Below are positions 49,018 through 60,051 of a stretch of DNA of 64,000 nucleotides, one piece after another. The position numbers and the translations under genes were made by a program. How positions within the stretch are numbered: the first letter of the stretch is position 1; each line of letters opens with the position of its first letter. A model generated the notes under the pieces. That model saw nothing but the letters and a program-made list of their open reading frames with translations, had not been told where the DNA came from and ran no database searches. Source of the stretch: Onchidella celtica (lineage: Eukaryota; Mollusca; Gastropoda; Systellommatophora; Onchidiidae); NCBI GenBank assembly GCA_963931925.1, contig OZ007579.1:29754477-29818476 (forward strand), given 5' to 3'.

Positions 49018-49786
49018 AATGTCAGGCCAGAGTTTTCTGCTATTGTATGACAGTACACAATACAGCCTGCTACTGTCACCCCCACTGTCTTGTGGGTCAT
49101 CTCGGGAGAGAGGAAGACTAGGGGAAGGTAACCCTGAATACAAATACCACACTGCCTTGTGTGTTGCTATGATAGCAAAGGCTATGGGAGTAAACCCAGA
49201 CAGAAAATCAGGAGTGGAGACCCGAAGGTGGTTGTCAGGGAGAACTGCATCAAACTGGCTTCCAGCATCTCCTGCAGCCGGACTAGTTCCAAATGTATTG
49301 ACCTGGTCTCTCCCTTGGGTTTAACTAGAATGGCAGAGAGAGGGGTGGTGCCTCTGGGCAAAGCACCATCTCTTAAAAATAGCCCAGGCAAGGCAGCAAA
49401 ACGAGGAGGCGTTTGCTCGGGCTTGGCAAGCGTCTGTCTCTCCTCTATAAGCCCACCCATTTCCGATTTGGAGAGGACACTCCAGCCATCCGTTACGGAT
49501 GGGCACAACACGGGAGGTGGCAGTTACCGGTGATAAGCTCAATCCATTTGGCGTACGGATGAGCGCCAGGGGTCCCCTCTGTCGGTGGGAGCGGCTTTTC
49601 AGCTGCATTGATCAACTACCGCCCGCCGTAACCTGGGCAGCCCCCAGGCAGTTGGGTGTTGTTCCGCCACGTCAGCCTGCTTCATAAGGTGGTTGGAGCT
49701 AGACCAAAAGTCAAAAAGCTGACGTAAAGTGTGCACCTGGCAAAAACAGAAAAATACTAAAACTTGGTACCTGGAACGTCAGAACA
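49018..49786 (+). other. LINE 5' region
   Basis: GC-richer than the flanks. Several overlapping short frames exist (for example 49,159-49,533) without recognisable domains. The endonuclease frame is open from 49,703 and already encodes KLGTWNVRT before the first ATG at 49,787, so the true start lies upstream and is damaged or uses a non-ATG codon. Confidence 0.6.
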
Positions 49787-52700
49787 ATGCGCCCAGGCTT
49801 GCAACAGCAAGATCTCACTAATATTGACTCCATCAGGAAATCCCAAATTATTGATCGAGAACTTCAGCTACTAAACATCGACATCGCTGCCCTTCAAGAA
49901 ACTCGACTTCCCGACTCCGGGTCAGTCAAAGAAGAAAACTACACCTTCTTCTGGCAGGGCCTTAGCAGCGAACAGCCGAGAATCCACGGCGTGGGCTTCG
50001 CCGTAAAAAACTCCCTTATCAATTCGATCGCAACTCCAATTGGAGTGTCAGAACGCATCATGACACTCAGACTGAACACCCGGTCTGGTTTTACCAACAT
50101 TATCTGTGTCTATGCCCCAACACTTACCTCCTCTGACGAAACCAAAGACATTTTCTACGAGGCATTGCAGAGGACTCTCCACAACATCCCTCTCACCGAA
50201 GGCCTGCTAATTCTGGGTGACTTTAACGCTCGAGTGGGAGCAGATCACTCCGCATGGCCAAAGTGCATTGGGCACTTCGGCATTGGCAACATCAACGAAA
50301 ACGGGCAGCGCCTTCTGGAGCTATGCTCCGTAAACTCATTATGTGTTACAAACACGTACTTTGACCTTAAGAGATGCCAAAGAACATCATGGCGCCATCC
50401 CAGGTCTGGCCATTGGCATCAATTACATCTTATTCTCTCAAGGAGGAAGAGTTTGGGCTGTATAAAAATAACTCGTTCCCTCCACAGTGCTGACTGTGAC
50501 ACCGACCATGCACTGGTAGTCAGCAAAATCAAAATTTCGGCCAAGAAAATATACAGATCAAAAGCCCCTTCAATCCCTAAGATCAATGTAACAGCAATCA
50601 GAGATGAATCAAATAGAAAGTCATTTGAAAAGTTATTTGCTGAAAGCATGGATAATGTCACCCAATGTGACTCGGTAGATGAAACTTGGAACACTCTCAG
50701 TTCAAAAATTCATGACTGTGCCATCAAGTCTTTTGGACAGCATAAAGTTTCAAACAACGACTGGGTAGCCCAGAACAGCGAAATTCTCCTACCTCTCATT
50801 GAGCAAAAGAAATCTGCTTTCAATGAGTATAACAAAAATTGCAATCAGAGTACAAAAACTTGTTTGAAAAATGCAAAAGCTAAACTTCAGCTGGAGGTAA
50901 GACGTTGCGCCAACAAATACTGGACAGACTTGTGTAACAGCATACAAGAGGCAAATGAAAAGGGAGATATGAAAACCGCCTTTAGTCAGATGAAAGTAGC
51001 TCTTGGGCCAATCATCACCAAAAGCGCCCCACTTAAGTCTGTAAATGGTGAACCCATCACAGATAAAAATGAACAACTGAATAGGTGGGTAGAGCATTAC
51101 TCTCTGTTGTATTCAACTGAGAAAAATATTCCACCAGATTTTGAGGAACACCTCCAAAAACTGCCAATAATGGCCGAACTTGACGCTGAACCTTCCTTAG
51201 TCGAGCTTTCCAATGCAATCGACCACCTGTCTGCTGGAAAAGCCACAGGAAGTGACAACATTCCTGCAGAGGTATTAAAAGACCTAAAAGGCCCACTATT
51301 ACCACACCTGTATAATCTGTTACTGCAGTGTTGGAAAGAAGGCGTGATACCACATGATATGAGAGACGCCAAAATTGTCACACTTTACAAGAACAAAGGA
51401 GACAAAGGCGACTGCAACAACTATCGAGGCATATCCCTCCTCAGCATTACTGGAAAGGCTTTTGCTCGCGTCATCCTCTGCCGCCTTCAACAACTGGCGG
51501 AAAAGTCTTACCAGAAACACAATGTGGCTTTCGAAGCAAACGATCAACTATTGACATGATATTTGCACTTCGGCAAATCCAAGAAAAATGTAAAGAACAA
51601 AACAGGCCGCTTATAACATGCTTTGTGGACCTAACAAAGGCTTTCGACACCGTAAGCCGATCTGGCCTGTATGCAGTCCTTAAATCCATAGGCTGTCCAC
51701 CAACATTGCTAAAACTTATTGCATCCTTCCACACTGACATGAGGGCATGTGTCAACTTTGAGGGCTGCACATCCAATTCATTTGCTGTAAACAGCGGTGT
51801 GAAGCAGGGATGTGTTCTTGCTCCTACCTTATTTGGTATATATTTTGCAGCCCTACTCAAGAATGCCTTTGGTCAATGTTCAGGTGGAGTACTTATTAAC
51901 ACCAGAGTGGACGGCTCCATTTTTAATGTTGCCAGACTAAAAGCAAAATCTCGTACAGAGCATATTATGTTACAAGAGCTCCTCTTCGCAGATGATGCTG
52001 CAATCGTGGCCCACGATGAAACCACGCTCCAGGCTCTCATCAATAGCCTTGGCAAAGCCTGTGACAAATTCATGCTAAGGATCAGTGTCTCAAAAACTGT
52101 AGTTTTGACACAAGGCTTGAGAAACCCCAACCCAATCATGCTGAATGGCTCTCCTCTGGAGCAAGTGGGAAAATTCTGCTACCTAGGCTCAACCATCAGT
52201 GGTAGCACAGACATAACAACTGAAATAAATGCCAGAATAGGAAAGGCGGCCACAGCTTTTGGCAAACTCTCAAAAAGGGTGTGGAACAATAGCAAGCTGA
52301 CCATCAAAACAAAGGTACTCGTGTACCAAACTTGCGTCCTAAGCACCCTGCTGTATGGCTCAGAGACATGGACCACCTACTCCAAACATGAAAGATCCCT
52401 CAACTCCTTCCACCTGCGCTGCCTACGCAAAATTCTCAAGATCAAGTGGCAAGACAGGATCTCAAATATCGAAGTTCTGAGCCGAGCCAACATTCCATCA
52501 ACTCAGGCTCTCCTAGGCAAAAAAAGACTGCGGTGGCTTGGACATCTCCACCGTATGGAAAATGATCGCATCCCCAGACAAATTCTCTACGGGGAACTTG
52601 CTACTGGCAACCGACCCAGAGGTAGGCCACATCTGCGATTCAAAGACACTTGCAAGGTCACGATGAAAGCATTCAACATCGACCCCAATGAATGGGAGAA

Positions 52701-52917
52701 CCTTGCAAGTGATCGAAGCAGATGGAGACAAAAATTGCGCAGTGGCACGCTCGCAATAGACTTCAAGGCAAAAGAAACATACCTGACAAAACGACAGAGG
52801 CGGAATGAAAACACTCGCCAAAGTGAACCCAAAAGACTGACCTGCAATCACTGCCATCGCACTCTCAGGTCAAACATTGGTAGAATAAGCCACGAGAGAA
52901 GCTGTCAGTCAAAGTGA
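49787..52917 (+). pseudogene. LINE endonuclease-reverse transcriptase, split by one frameshift
   Basis: This copies LINE RNA into nicked genomic DNA. Frame 1 (49,787-51,559, 590 codons) has the APE endonuclease: LQETR at 37-40, GDFNARVG at 144-151, SWRHPRS near 201 and DTDHALV at 238-244. RT blocks follow: GSDNIPAEVLK and NYRGISLLS. Frame 2 (51,556-52,917, 453 codons) has motif A FVDLTKAFDTV (23-33), GVKQGCVLAPTLF, the catalytic FADD (144-147), KFCYLGSTIS, GSETW, LRWLGHLHRM, and a C-terminal CNHC..SHERSC zinc finger. The break falls inside the RT domain; frame 2 reads sensibly upstream of its ATG (GFRSKRST), so one base is missing, probably in the A run at 51,501-51,504. Stop and start overlap as ATGA, but this is a mutation, not an operon-like arrangement. 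Confidence 0.92.
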
Positions 52918-52974
52918 AAGTGAATATTCTAGCTGCTAAGACCGTCTGTAAAGACGCTAAAGGCCATATATATA

Positions 52975-52985
52975 TAGTTGATTTA
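52975..52985 (+). repeat. Target-site duplication, right copy
   Basis: TAGTTGATTTA, identical to 49,007-49,017; the LINE 3' end TATATATA abuts it. Confidence 0.9.
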
Positions 52986-53108
52986 GTGTATAGTGTAGAA
53001 ATTATTAAAGAAAAAAATTACTTTTCTCGACTTGATTTCTTCTGGGGGCTGCAGCCGAGTGATAAATTTCCTTGTTTGACTGGGGATACATGTAGCCAAC
53101 AGGGTTAA

Positions 53109-53807
53109 GCCTCTCCAAATCGGCTGACCAAACGTTCAAGTGTTAACCTATAGGTCACTAGGTTGACTACCCCTTGTTCATGGTCACTGACCTCTATTGT
53201 TATCTCAGCCCTCATACCACTTTCATTAAATTTTATCTGTCGACAAAGGTGATAAATTTCCTGTGAAATTTAATTTTGAGGCTGAAAGTGATAGCCCTGT
53301 CTGATTGGCTTTACGTTTCTGAAGGGTTTTGAAAGTTAGAGCGAAATTATAAGCTGTGTTTTCACATGTGCAGAAACGGAAACTGAAAGGTCGAAAATCT
53401 ATAAAGTAGTGAAAAGAAGGAATTTTTCCATGTGTATGGAAATGGCGTTTTCCTCACAAGAAAACGTTCTTTCCATTTCACTACTTGAAGGATTTTTGAC
53501 GTTTCCGTTGCCATTTCCGTTTTCCGTACACATGAAATCACAACTTAAGGATTATTTTTGCGTATTCATCAGTTTGTGTTACTGTTTTGTTACCTTTGGC
53601 ACTACGAGCTTCTGAAATTTCCAATACTGTCAATCTCCAAGTCAAATAATTCAGCCACTGGCGAGATCTTCTTCTTACCGCGAGATGATGTTGTTTGCAG
53701 GCAGATCATGTTTTAGGTCTTTATTTTAGGAAGTTAATGCGCTTGTCACTTACATCTCTCACTTTTCTCTTTTTTGTTTCTGCCTGTTTTTATGGTAGGT
53801 GGTTTGT
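53109..53807. other. Noncoding sequence
   Basis: Near-palindromic segment at about 53,405-53,530: TTCCATGTGTATGGAAATGG, GTTTTCC and GAAAACG, CCATTTCCG, TTTTCCGTACACATG. It may be a foldback element. No gene seen. Confidence 0.4.
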
Positions 53808-53960
53808 TTGTTTTTTTTAAATTTTGCCCGGGCAGTGGTCCTGTTGGGCCTGCTCTTCTCGACTTTCAACTGCCAAGGTAATTATTAAGTGCGCAACGTG
53901 CACACGGGCCCTCCGACTCATCCTTACCCAAGAAGACTAGGGCAATTGGCTTCTGTTTCC
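53808..53960 (-). mobile_element. tRNA-derived SINE, copy 2 (5'-truncated)
   Basis: Poly-T, AAATTTTGCCCGGGCAG, GGCCTGCTCTTCTCGACT, GCGCAACGTGCACACGGG and AGAAGACTAGG match the 3' two thirds of the copy at 3112-3384. The tRNA-like head is missing, as expected of incomplete reverse transcription. Confidence 0.75.
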
Positions 53961-54164
53961 AACATGCCCAGTAAATACTTTACTTCACAGATTTCCCAGG
54001 GTCAAATCGAGCCTTTTTCGCCTCTCAGGGTTGAGTGGGGCTGACGATTCTAATCAAAGGCTGTCTCGCCCCGTAGTTTTTCATGCTTCTTGTGTCTTTG
54101 CTCTTTCTTTCTTCCAACTGCTTTCTTCTTCTTCTTCATCTGGCTGTCCGTCTTTCATTTACGA

Positions 54165-54348
54165 CAGTGCTTCTCAACCTTTTTTGTCCCATGTCGCACT
54201 TCAATTTTCAAAGACAAAAAAAAAAAAAAAACATGCGCCCCACCACAATGAGATAAAGTTAGTATACGATAAAATGTGAAAAAAGGTTTAAAAATATTCA
54301 TACTTGCCATTCTGAAGTTCCCTGCACGCCGCACCTTGAGAAACACTG
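54165..54348. mobile_element. hAT-like MITE (CAGTGCTTCTCAACC end)
   Basis: CAGTGCTTCTCAACCTTTTT at the left and GCACCTTGAGAAACACTG at the right are imperfect inverses of the animal hAT type. No matching 8-bp flank. The interior is A-rich with no gene. Confidence 0.65.
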
Positions 54349-54450
54349 TCCTAAGACTTAAACAAGTGCACTAAAAATACTGTGTTCAAGGAAATGTGCA
54401 TGCTCATAAAACAAACTGCCTTCTGCTTCAAGTCTCATTTCTTGTGTCTT

Positions 54451-54484
<34 letters not shown>

Positions 54485-54485
54485 G
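54451..54485 (+). repeat. (TTG)n microsatellite
   Basis: TTGTTG repeated about eleven times. Confidence 0.9.
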
Positions 54486-54597
54486 TTGTTGAGATAGCGC
54501 TGGAGTTGAAAGAACGAGGCACGGTCCGAGGAAGGTTAGCTCGAGGTGGCATGAGATAGGTATAGGCTGATTGGGAAGTAAGTACTGTAGGCCTCAG

Positions 54598-55090
54598 GAC
54601 TATAATGCCACATACTCTTTAAGGGTGTTGGCTGGTGTTTGAAAGTCTTGTTCCTAATTATGTATTTCGAATGAATGAGCAGGTTGTTAACAATGATTGT
54701 TGTTGGGTCATCAGTCTGTGACATTTACGCCACAGATTCACCATGTCCGCTGATTGACACTTCACAAGGGGGAAAATGCGGAATGGTTATCACAGCACCA
54801 TGTTTGAAGTACTGACCTCATGCGTTGATATGACCTATTAAAAACTTGATATTTCACGAAATGCCGTCAGATGTGATAAGCATTCCCAGAATATTGTGTG
54901 TAAAACAGTCTTTTGACATGTTCGCCATAGATTATTTTACCATAATTGGAATATCCACTGAGCAACAGTTCAATTACAAAGAGAAAATATAGAATGTTTA
55001 TCACAGCACAATGTGCTGACCTCATGCATTGATATCCTACTGAAAGCGTGATAATTAGGGAAATGCCGTCAGTTGTGACAAACATTCGCA
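54598..55090. repeat. Duplicated segment S, copy 1, with internal partial repeat
   Basis: ACTCTTTAAGGGTGTTGGCT, GAATGAGCAGGTTG, TTTACCATGTCCGCTGATTG-type sequence, GGGGAAAATGCGGAATG, CTGACCTCATGCGTT and ACGAAATGCCGTCAGA match 60,575-60,850 closely. A second, shorter version of the 3' half (ACAGTTCAATTACAAAGAG, GACCTCATGCATTGATATC, GGAAATGCCGTCAGTTGTG) follows at 54,915-55,090. Confidence 0.8.
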
Positions 55091-55506
55091 GTTTGTTCTA
55101 TCTCAGTTTCCTGAAAAACTGGAGATCTTTTAGTATACCGAAGAGTTATAAAAAGATACGCACTTTGACACTTGTCCAAATGCATTGTGGCACTTATCAA
55201 GCTGTTTCACCGTACCCATCTAATCCTACTCGTTGTCGTAATACTGAAACCGCAAACGCTTAACGTCGAATTTCTCCGTTGTGTAAAAAGTGGAATTGGA
55301 ACAAACAAGAACTGAGGTAGCGACTTGTCCATTTCAAACCAGGTCCTGTGGTCAGACAAGTTTAACCCACAGGAATTTAATTTCCTTATTCAAAAACGAA
55401 ATCGGCTGTAAGAAAATTACAAGTTCCGCTGAACTAGGATCGTGAGCCATTTTTCTTTTACGAATATTGCTTTGTTCCTTATTGATTGGAGTCAACCCTG
55501 ACAAGT
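55091..55506. other. Noncoding sequence
   Basis: Nothing recognised up to the LINE boundary. Confidence 0.4.
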
Positions 55507-55519
55507 ATGGACATCTGCT
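55507..55519 (+). repeat. Target-site duplication, copy at the LINE 3' end
   Basis: ATGGACATCTGCT, identical to 60,039-60,051. Confidence 0.85.
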
Positions 55520-55526
55520 CGAGTGC

Positions 55527-58500
55527 TCATCCCTGGCCGATCGAGTTTTCACTCGTGACGGCAATGGCAAACATGGCAGTTTTCGTTAATTGTTTAACGT
55601 CCCCATAAAGGCAATTGGAGACTGTCGGGGTATCTGGGAGGTGGCGGGATCTTAGTTCTTTCAGTCCTTGGCACTCCGCGAGTATGTGCTCGACAGTTTC
55701 CTGCGGGGACCCGCAGTGCCGGCATACTGGCTCACGGAGTGGGTTGAAGCGATTTAGATGTGCGTTCAACTGGACATGTCCCGTCCTCATACGCTGTATG
55801 ATAGTCGCGTATTTGCGCTCTAGTGTCAAAATCGGGTCTTTGATGTCTGGTTTGGTTTGATTATGATACACCCTACGTCCTTTCTCCGAGTTTGCCCATT
55901 GATATAGCCATTTCCTGCGTCCGTGAGCGCGGATTCTGGCTCGGGCTGCTGGGTAAGACGTTGGGTGCTTTGGCTGTTCACCTCTGGTACCCTGTTTCGC
56001 TAGGCTATCAGCAACCTCGTTGCCCCGGATACCTATGTGCGCGGGGATCCACTGGAGGTGGACCTCGATGCCGTATCCACTTATGATCTGGTGGCAGATA
56101 TGTCTGATTTTATCTGCGCCATGTGCCTCGAGCTTATGGTTGAGCGATTGGACGGCCATCAGTGTGGCCCTTGAGTCTGAGAACACAACAATATCTTCTG
56201 GCGATACTGTTCCGTTTTCAAAGCCGTTGAAAACCGTAGTCAGTGTTCTCCAAATCGCTGTCGCCTCAGCGTCGAAGTTGGAGCCATTTGCCCCGCATGG
56301 CCCATAGATCTTATCGGTGTCGGTGCCGTCAGGGTAGTAGATTATTGCCCCGTACCCCGCATTCGTAGTCGCCTGTACTGCCGAGCCGTCAGTATATGCC
56401 TTAATCATGTGTGCTGGGTACGAGTCAATAGTTTCGCCGGCTGCCGTTTTCAGGATCGTGGGATTGACCTCCTTAGTCAGGTTTGTGTCTAGAAGCGTGG
56501 TTTTGACCACTGGGGGTTTCAGGGAGGCGTGAGGTGGCTCTTTCGTCCATAACCGAAGGGGCATTCTGTCTTGTTCTAGCCCATACTCCTCAGTTAGCCG
56601 TTTGGCCTCGCCCAGGAACGACTTCTTCTGGAGTATTTTCGGTGGCGGTTCGATTTCGATCGCCTCCCGCGCCGGGTAGTCCGGCTCGAGCCTTTTTAAC
56701 CTCTCGTACTACTGTAGTACGCTTCCTTCCCTTCTGTTTGCCAGTGGTTCCACATTGGTCATGATTTCGAGAGCATTCGTGGGAGTGGTTTTGAGGCAGC
56801 CTGTTATGAGTCTCAAGGCGCTGCTCTGAACTCGGTCCAGTGCCGACAGCGTTCGGTCGCTGGCCATTGGTTGCAGTGGTAGGCTATATTCTAGTCCTGC
56901 TCGGACGTAGGCTAGATATAGCTGTCTGAGAACCTTCCCAGTGGCACCCCAGTTGGTACTGGCGAGCGTTTTTAACAGTGTCAATCGCCTCCTAGCCTCA
57001 GTCTCGAGCTTGCTGACGTGCGTCTGCAAGTTGAGCCTGCTGTCAAGTTCAACTCCCAGGTATCGTGGTGCGCTTTCCCTTTTGAGTATCTGGCCATTGA
57101 TCTTAAGATTGATGGTGGCTTTCTGGACGTGTTTTCCGTTGGTGAAGAGTTGATAAACGGTCTTATCGACGTTTATCTCCATCTTCCACAATCGGCAGTA
57201 GCAGGCAAGCGTCGCGAGGTCCCGGTTAAGGTCTCGCTGTAACCATTGGACATGCTTTCCTGTCCTCCAGATTACCATATCGTCGGCATACATCGCTTTT
57301 TCGCATCTCAGGTGTTGGGTAAGGTCGCTGGTGTAAGCCGCAAAGAGCGTGCAGCTTAACGCTGAACCTTGCGGTAGGCCATTCTCCATGGTGAGTTGGC
57401 TCGAGGTCTGTCCGTTCACTCTGGCGCGGACTGTTCGATTGTGAAGGAAATCTTTTACCCATGCATATATATTTCCTTTGACCTCCGCCTTGAGTAATTT
57501 AAGGAGTAGCCCACCTTTGCACACCTTACCGTACGCTTGTTTGAGATCGACGAATACGGCGATAGTATGCTCCCGCCTATGGAAACCATTATTGACCGCT
57601 TGGGTCAATCGGATAAGCTGGTCCATCGTCTGCCTGCCACTACGGAAGCCCGCCTGGTGTCTGTCTAGAAGACCGCGCTCTTCTAGATACCAGGTCAGCC
57701 GGTAGTTAACCATCCTCTCCCCTACTTTGCAGATGCAAGAGGTAAGGGATATTGGCCTATAATGTGATGGTTCGGTACCATCTTTGCCTGATTTCGGGAT
57801 AGCTGACACCACTGCCTTTTTCCAGTCAATAGGGAGTTTGCCTTCATGCCACGTTCTATTTATTAAGGCTAGGAGCCATTTCTTTGCCGTGTGGCCCATC
57901 TGGAGCAACATCTCGTTGGAGATTTTGTCCGGGCCTGGCGCTTTACGATTTTTACACTTGCCAAGTGCTCTCTCCAGTTCCTCTAGGGTAAACTCACTGT
58001 TAAAGCCTTCGTAATCGCTGTCTACCTGCGACTTTTCGAGCTGACGCCTGACCTTACGGAGCCCCTTGTCCGTATTCGTAGCTTTGCCACTCTTATTTGT
58101 ACTGGCAAAGTGTCGGTTAAGCATGGTTGCACGCTTATGGTCTGTCACCGCGACCGTCCCGTTTGCCCGTATCGGAGCGACATTCTTCACTCTTTGCCCC
58201 CGATTAAGGCGATTCAGGACGGTCCACGCTCGGCCACCACTCGGGTCCACGTTCAGAGACTCGCACAGGTTTAACCACTTTGCCCTTTTGGTGTTTCTGG
58301 ACAGCATTTTGACTTTGGCGGTCAATCTATTGTATTCGATCCTTGTCGCCGTGCTCGTTTTTGCTTTTCTTCTCGCCCTCTTACGCTGTCGGACCGCCTG
58401 TTCAAGTTCCTTTGACCAGGGCAAGCGATTTAGGGGCTGCAGTCCTCGCGGAATACTCCGCTTAGCAGCTGCGAGCACGGCCGTAGTCAGTACGGCGTTG

Positions 58501-59459
58501 GCTTCGTCAATAGAACCCTGGTTTGGGTCCACCTCGTTCAGAGTTAAACCTAAAGTCTCTCTGAACTCTTCCCATCTACCTCGCTTGTAATTCCAGTTTA
58601 AACGTTTCTCCTTCTTCTTAGCTGTTTTGGTCTGGATTTGTACGAGGAGAGGAAGGTGGTCGCTACCTACGTCCTCGAGGACTGTGTAGCTGTGTCTGGT
58701 AACGAGGTCAGCAGATAGAAGCGTAATGTCTGGCCGACTCTCCGCGCCGTTTGCACGATGCAAGCAAGTAGGCGCGGAGGCGCTTGATTGTATCCGGACC
58801 AGGTTCGAACTTAGGAGGAGATCTTCGACGTTTCTTCCTGCGATGTTCGTGGATTCTGGGGTGTATCCCATTTCAGGGCTTCGTGCGTTGAAGTCTCCTC
58901 CTATGATGGTTTTTCTATAGGTAGCCTCTGTCAGCCCTAGGTCGCAGGGGACCTTAGGGGGATTATACACATTCGTGATGGTAAAGGGCACGCCGTCCTT
59001 CCATACTGTAAGGGTGAGGGTATCAGTTTCACCGTTACTCGTCGGGGCGTTCTGCCTCACCGCCGTAATGTCATTGCGAACCAGTGTGGCAATGCCTCGG
59101 CATTTGGTACACGAGCAGGTGTACATGGTATACCCTGTGACATGCGCGCCTCTCCCATTCAGTAGAGTCTCCTGGATGAGAGCTACATGTATGTGTTTTG
59201 CCTTCAGGAGCTTAGTAAGCTCCAGGACCTTCGGGCGAAGGCCGCAGACGTTGAGCTGCAACATGTTAAGTGTCGCAGGGGGATCCCTCGCCGCTAGGGT
59301 CCCCTTCTTGGTTTTCGCACACTCATTCACACTCGCATTTAGACACAGGTTACCAGTAGCATACTTGCGCAGGGGGACCTGGTAACTGCCATCCTCCCTA
59401 CGGAGAATATGTCTGGGTTTCTCAGCCCCACGTTTCTTTTTGCCATATTGTACCATCAT
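55527..59459 (-). pseudogene. LINE endonuclease-RT-RNase H polyprotein, interrupted by one TAG
   Basis: From ATG 59,459 the frame runs without shift to TGA at 55,527, with one in-frame TAG at 56,711-56,709, about 1,310 codons. Domains by codon: APE endonuclease about 60-275 (QLNVCG, LIQET near 96, GGDFNAR near 188, RPDIT, SDHLPL near 266); RT about 485-790 (NRKAPGPDKIS, PSHYRPISLTS, FVDLKQAYG near 637, NGLPQGSALS, YADD at 724-727). The TAG lies after the RT. RNase H follows: YTDGSA, FDAEATAIW, FSDSRATL and GNEVADSLAK supply the D-E-D-D residues. CRHCGSPQETVEHILAEC ends the protein. In motif A the usual AYD or AFD is AYG; the catalytic Asp of VDL is kept. It is far better preserved than the other elements, so the insertion looks young. 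Confidence 0.93.
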
Positions 59460-60038
59460 GTAAAGTGGGAATTTGTCGCTGCTTAGATCCCTTTCAGACA
59501 AAAGGAGGCTGGTGACAGCCTGAACCGACTGATTCGTATCACGTCGTGATCAGAATCTCTCTTTCTCATCCGCCAGCGTGCGGTCATTGTCTTGTTTAGT
59601 CGTTGTCACGTAGTGCTTGCTGCACGACTTTTCGAAAGATCGATCTGGTCAGTCCCCGGCCCTCAATCGGGGACTGCCACCACTGCGTTCTGCTAGGCAA
59701 TTTGCCCCCATCTGCCTACAGCAACGGAAAGCTCCCAGTGTTTAACGGCTTCGGGAAGGTCAGCCGTCAGCCCGTCCCCGTTAGCTAGCCCCCAGCTTGG
59801 GCTACCCCGCTGCTACCACGTGGCGGTCGAGAAGAATTCTCCCCGGGTCTCTCCAGACCTGGGATCGGGCTTATCCGGAGCCCGGAGGCTGCGGAATGGT
59901 CATAGGCGGAACGGTGATCATCTGCTAGTACCACTCGTTCGCATACACCTTGTACGAGGGACCCACCGAGACAGGACCAGTATTCGAGCTCAGTCGGTTT
60001 CCCGGAAACACTGCAACAGCAGGACCCTCGGAGCAGCG
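59460..60038 (-). other. LINE 5' region
   Basis: GC-rich relative to the host flanks. A 91-codon frame (60,060-59,785) reads PGLERPGENSSRPPRGSSG but spans the target-site duplication at its start and has no domain, so I do not call it ORF1. The internal promoter expected of a full-length LINE would lie here. Confidence 0.5.
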
Positions 60039-60051
60039 ATGGACATCTGCT
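60039..60051 (+). repeat. Target-site duplication, copy at the LINE 5' end
   Basis: ATGGACATCTGCT, identical to 55,507-55,519. Confidence 0.85.

Larger units (their letters stand above)
49018..52974 (+). mobile_element. Non-LTR retrotransposon (APE-type LINE, RTE-like) with 11-bp TSD
   Basis: TAGTTGATTTA occurs at 49,007-49,017 and 52,975-52,985 and once in the empty-site copy at 34.1 kb, so the insertion limits are clear. The 3,957-base body has a 5' region of about 735 bases, an endonuclease-reverse transcriptase frame and a short 3' region ending in TATATATA rather than poly(A); short-tandem 3' ends are known from RTE-type LINEs. It encodes no RNase H. Clade is inferred from the single long EN-RT frame and motif style; RTE-like is likely but not certain. 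Confidence 0.9.
48910..53108. mobile_element. TTAA MITE, family P, copy 3 (host of the nested LINE)
   Basis: It opens TTAACCCTCTAGTCCCCGCC at 48,910 and closes CCAACAGGGTTAA at 53,108. The left segment ends at TTAGTTGATTTA (49,017); the right segment resumes with TAGTTGATTTAGTGTA (52,975), as in the uninterrupted copy at 34,060. The LINE between them is therefore a later insertion. Confidence 0.85.
55507..60051 (-). mobile_element. Non-LTR retrotransposon with RNase H (I-group-like LINE), minus strand, 13-bp TSD
   Basis: ATGGACATCTGCT stands at 55,507-55,519 and 60,039-60,051. The 4,519 bases between hold a 5' region of about 580 bases (60,038-59,460) and one long frame with APE endonuclease, RT, RNase H and a CCHC-like motif. 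The 3' end comes only about seven bases after the stop codon and has no poly(A). RNase H with an APE endonuclease places it in the broad I group (I, R1, LOA and allied clades). No separate ORF1 protein is seen, so the copy may lack the upstream ORF. Confidence 0.9.

Noticed and set aside
51550-51562. ATGA stop-start overlap as translational coupling of two LINE proteins
   Set aside because: The split falls inside the RT domain and the downstream frame continues upstream of its ATG, so it is a frameshift.
58066-58590. Plus-strand 174-codon frame
   Set aside because: Antisense shadow of the RNase H LINE.
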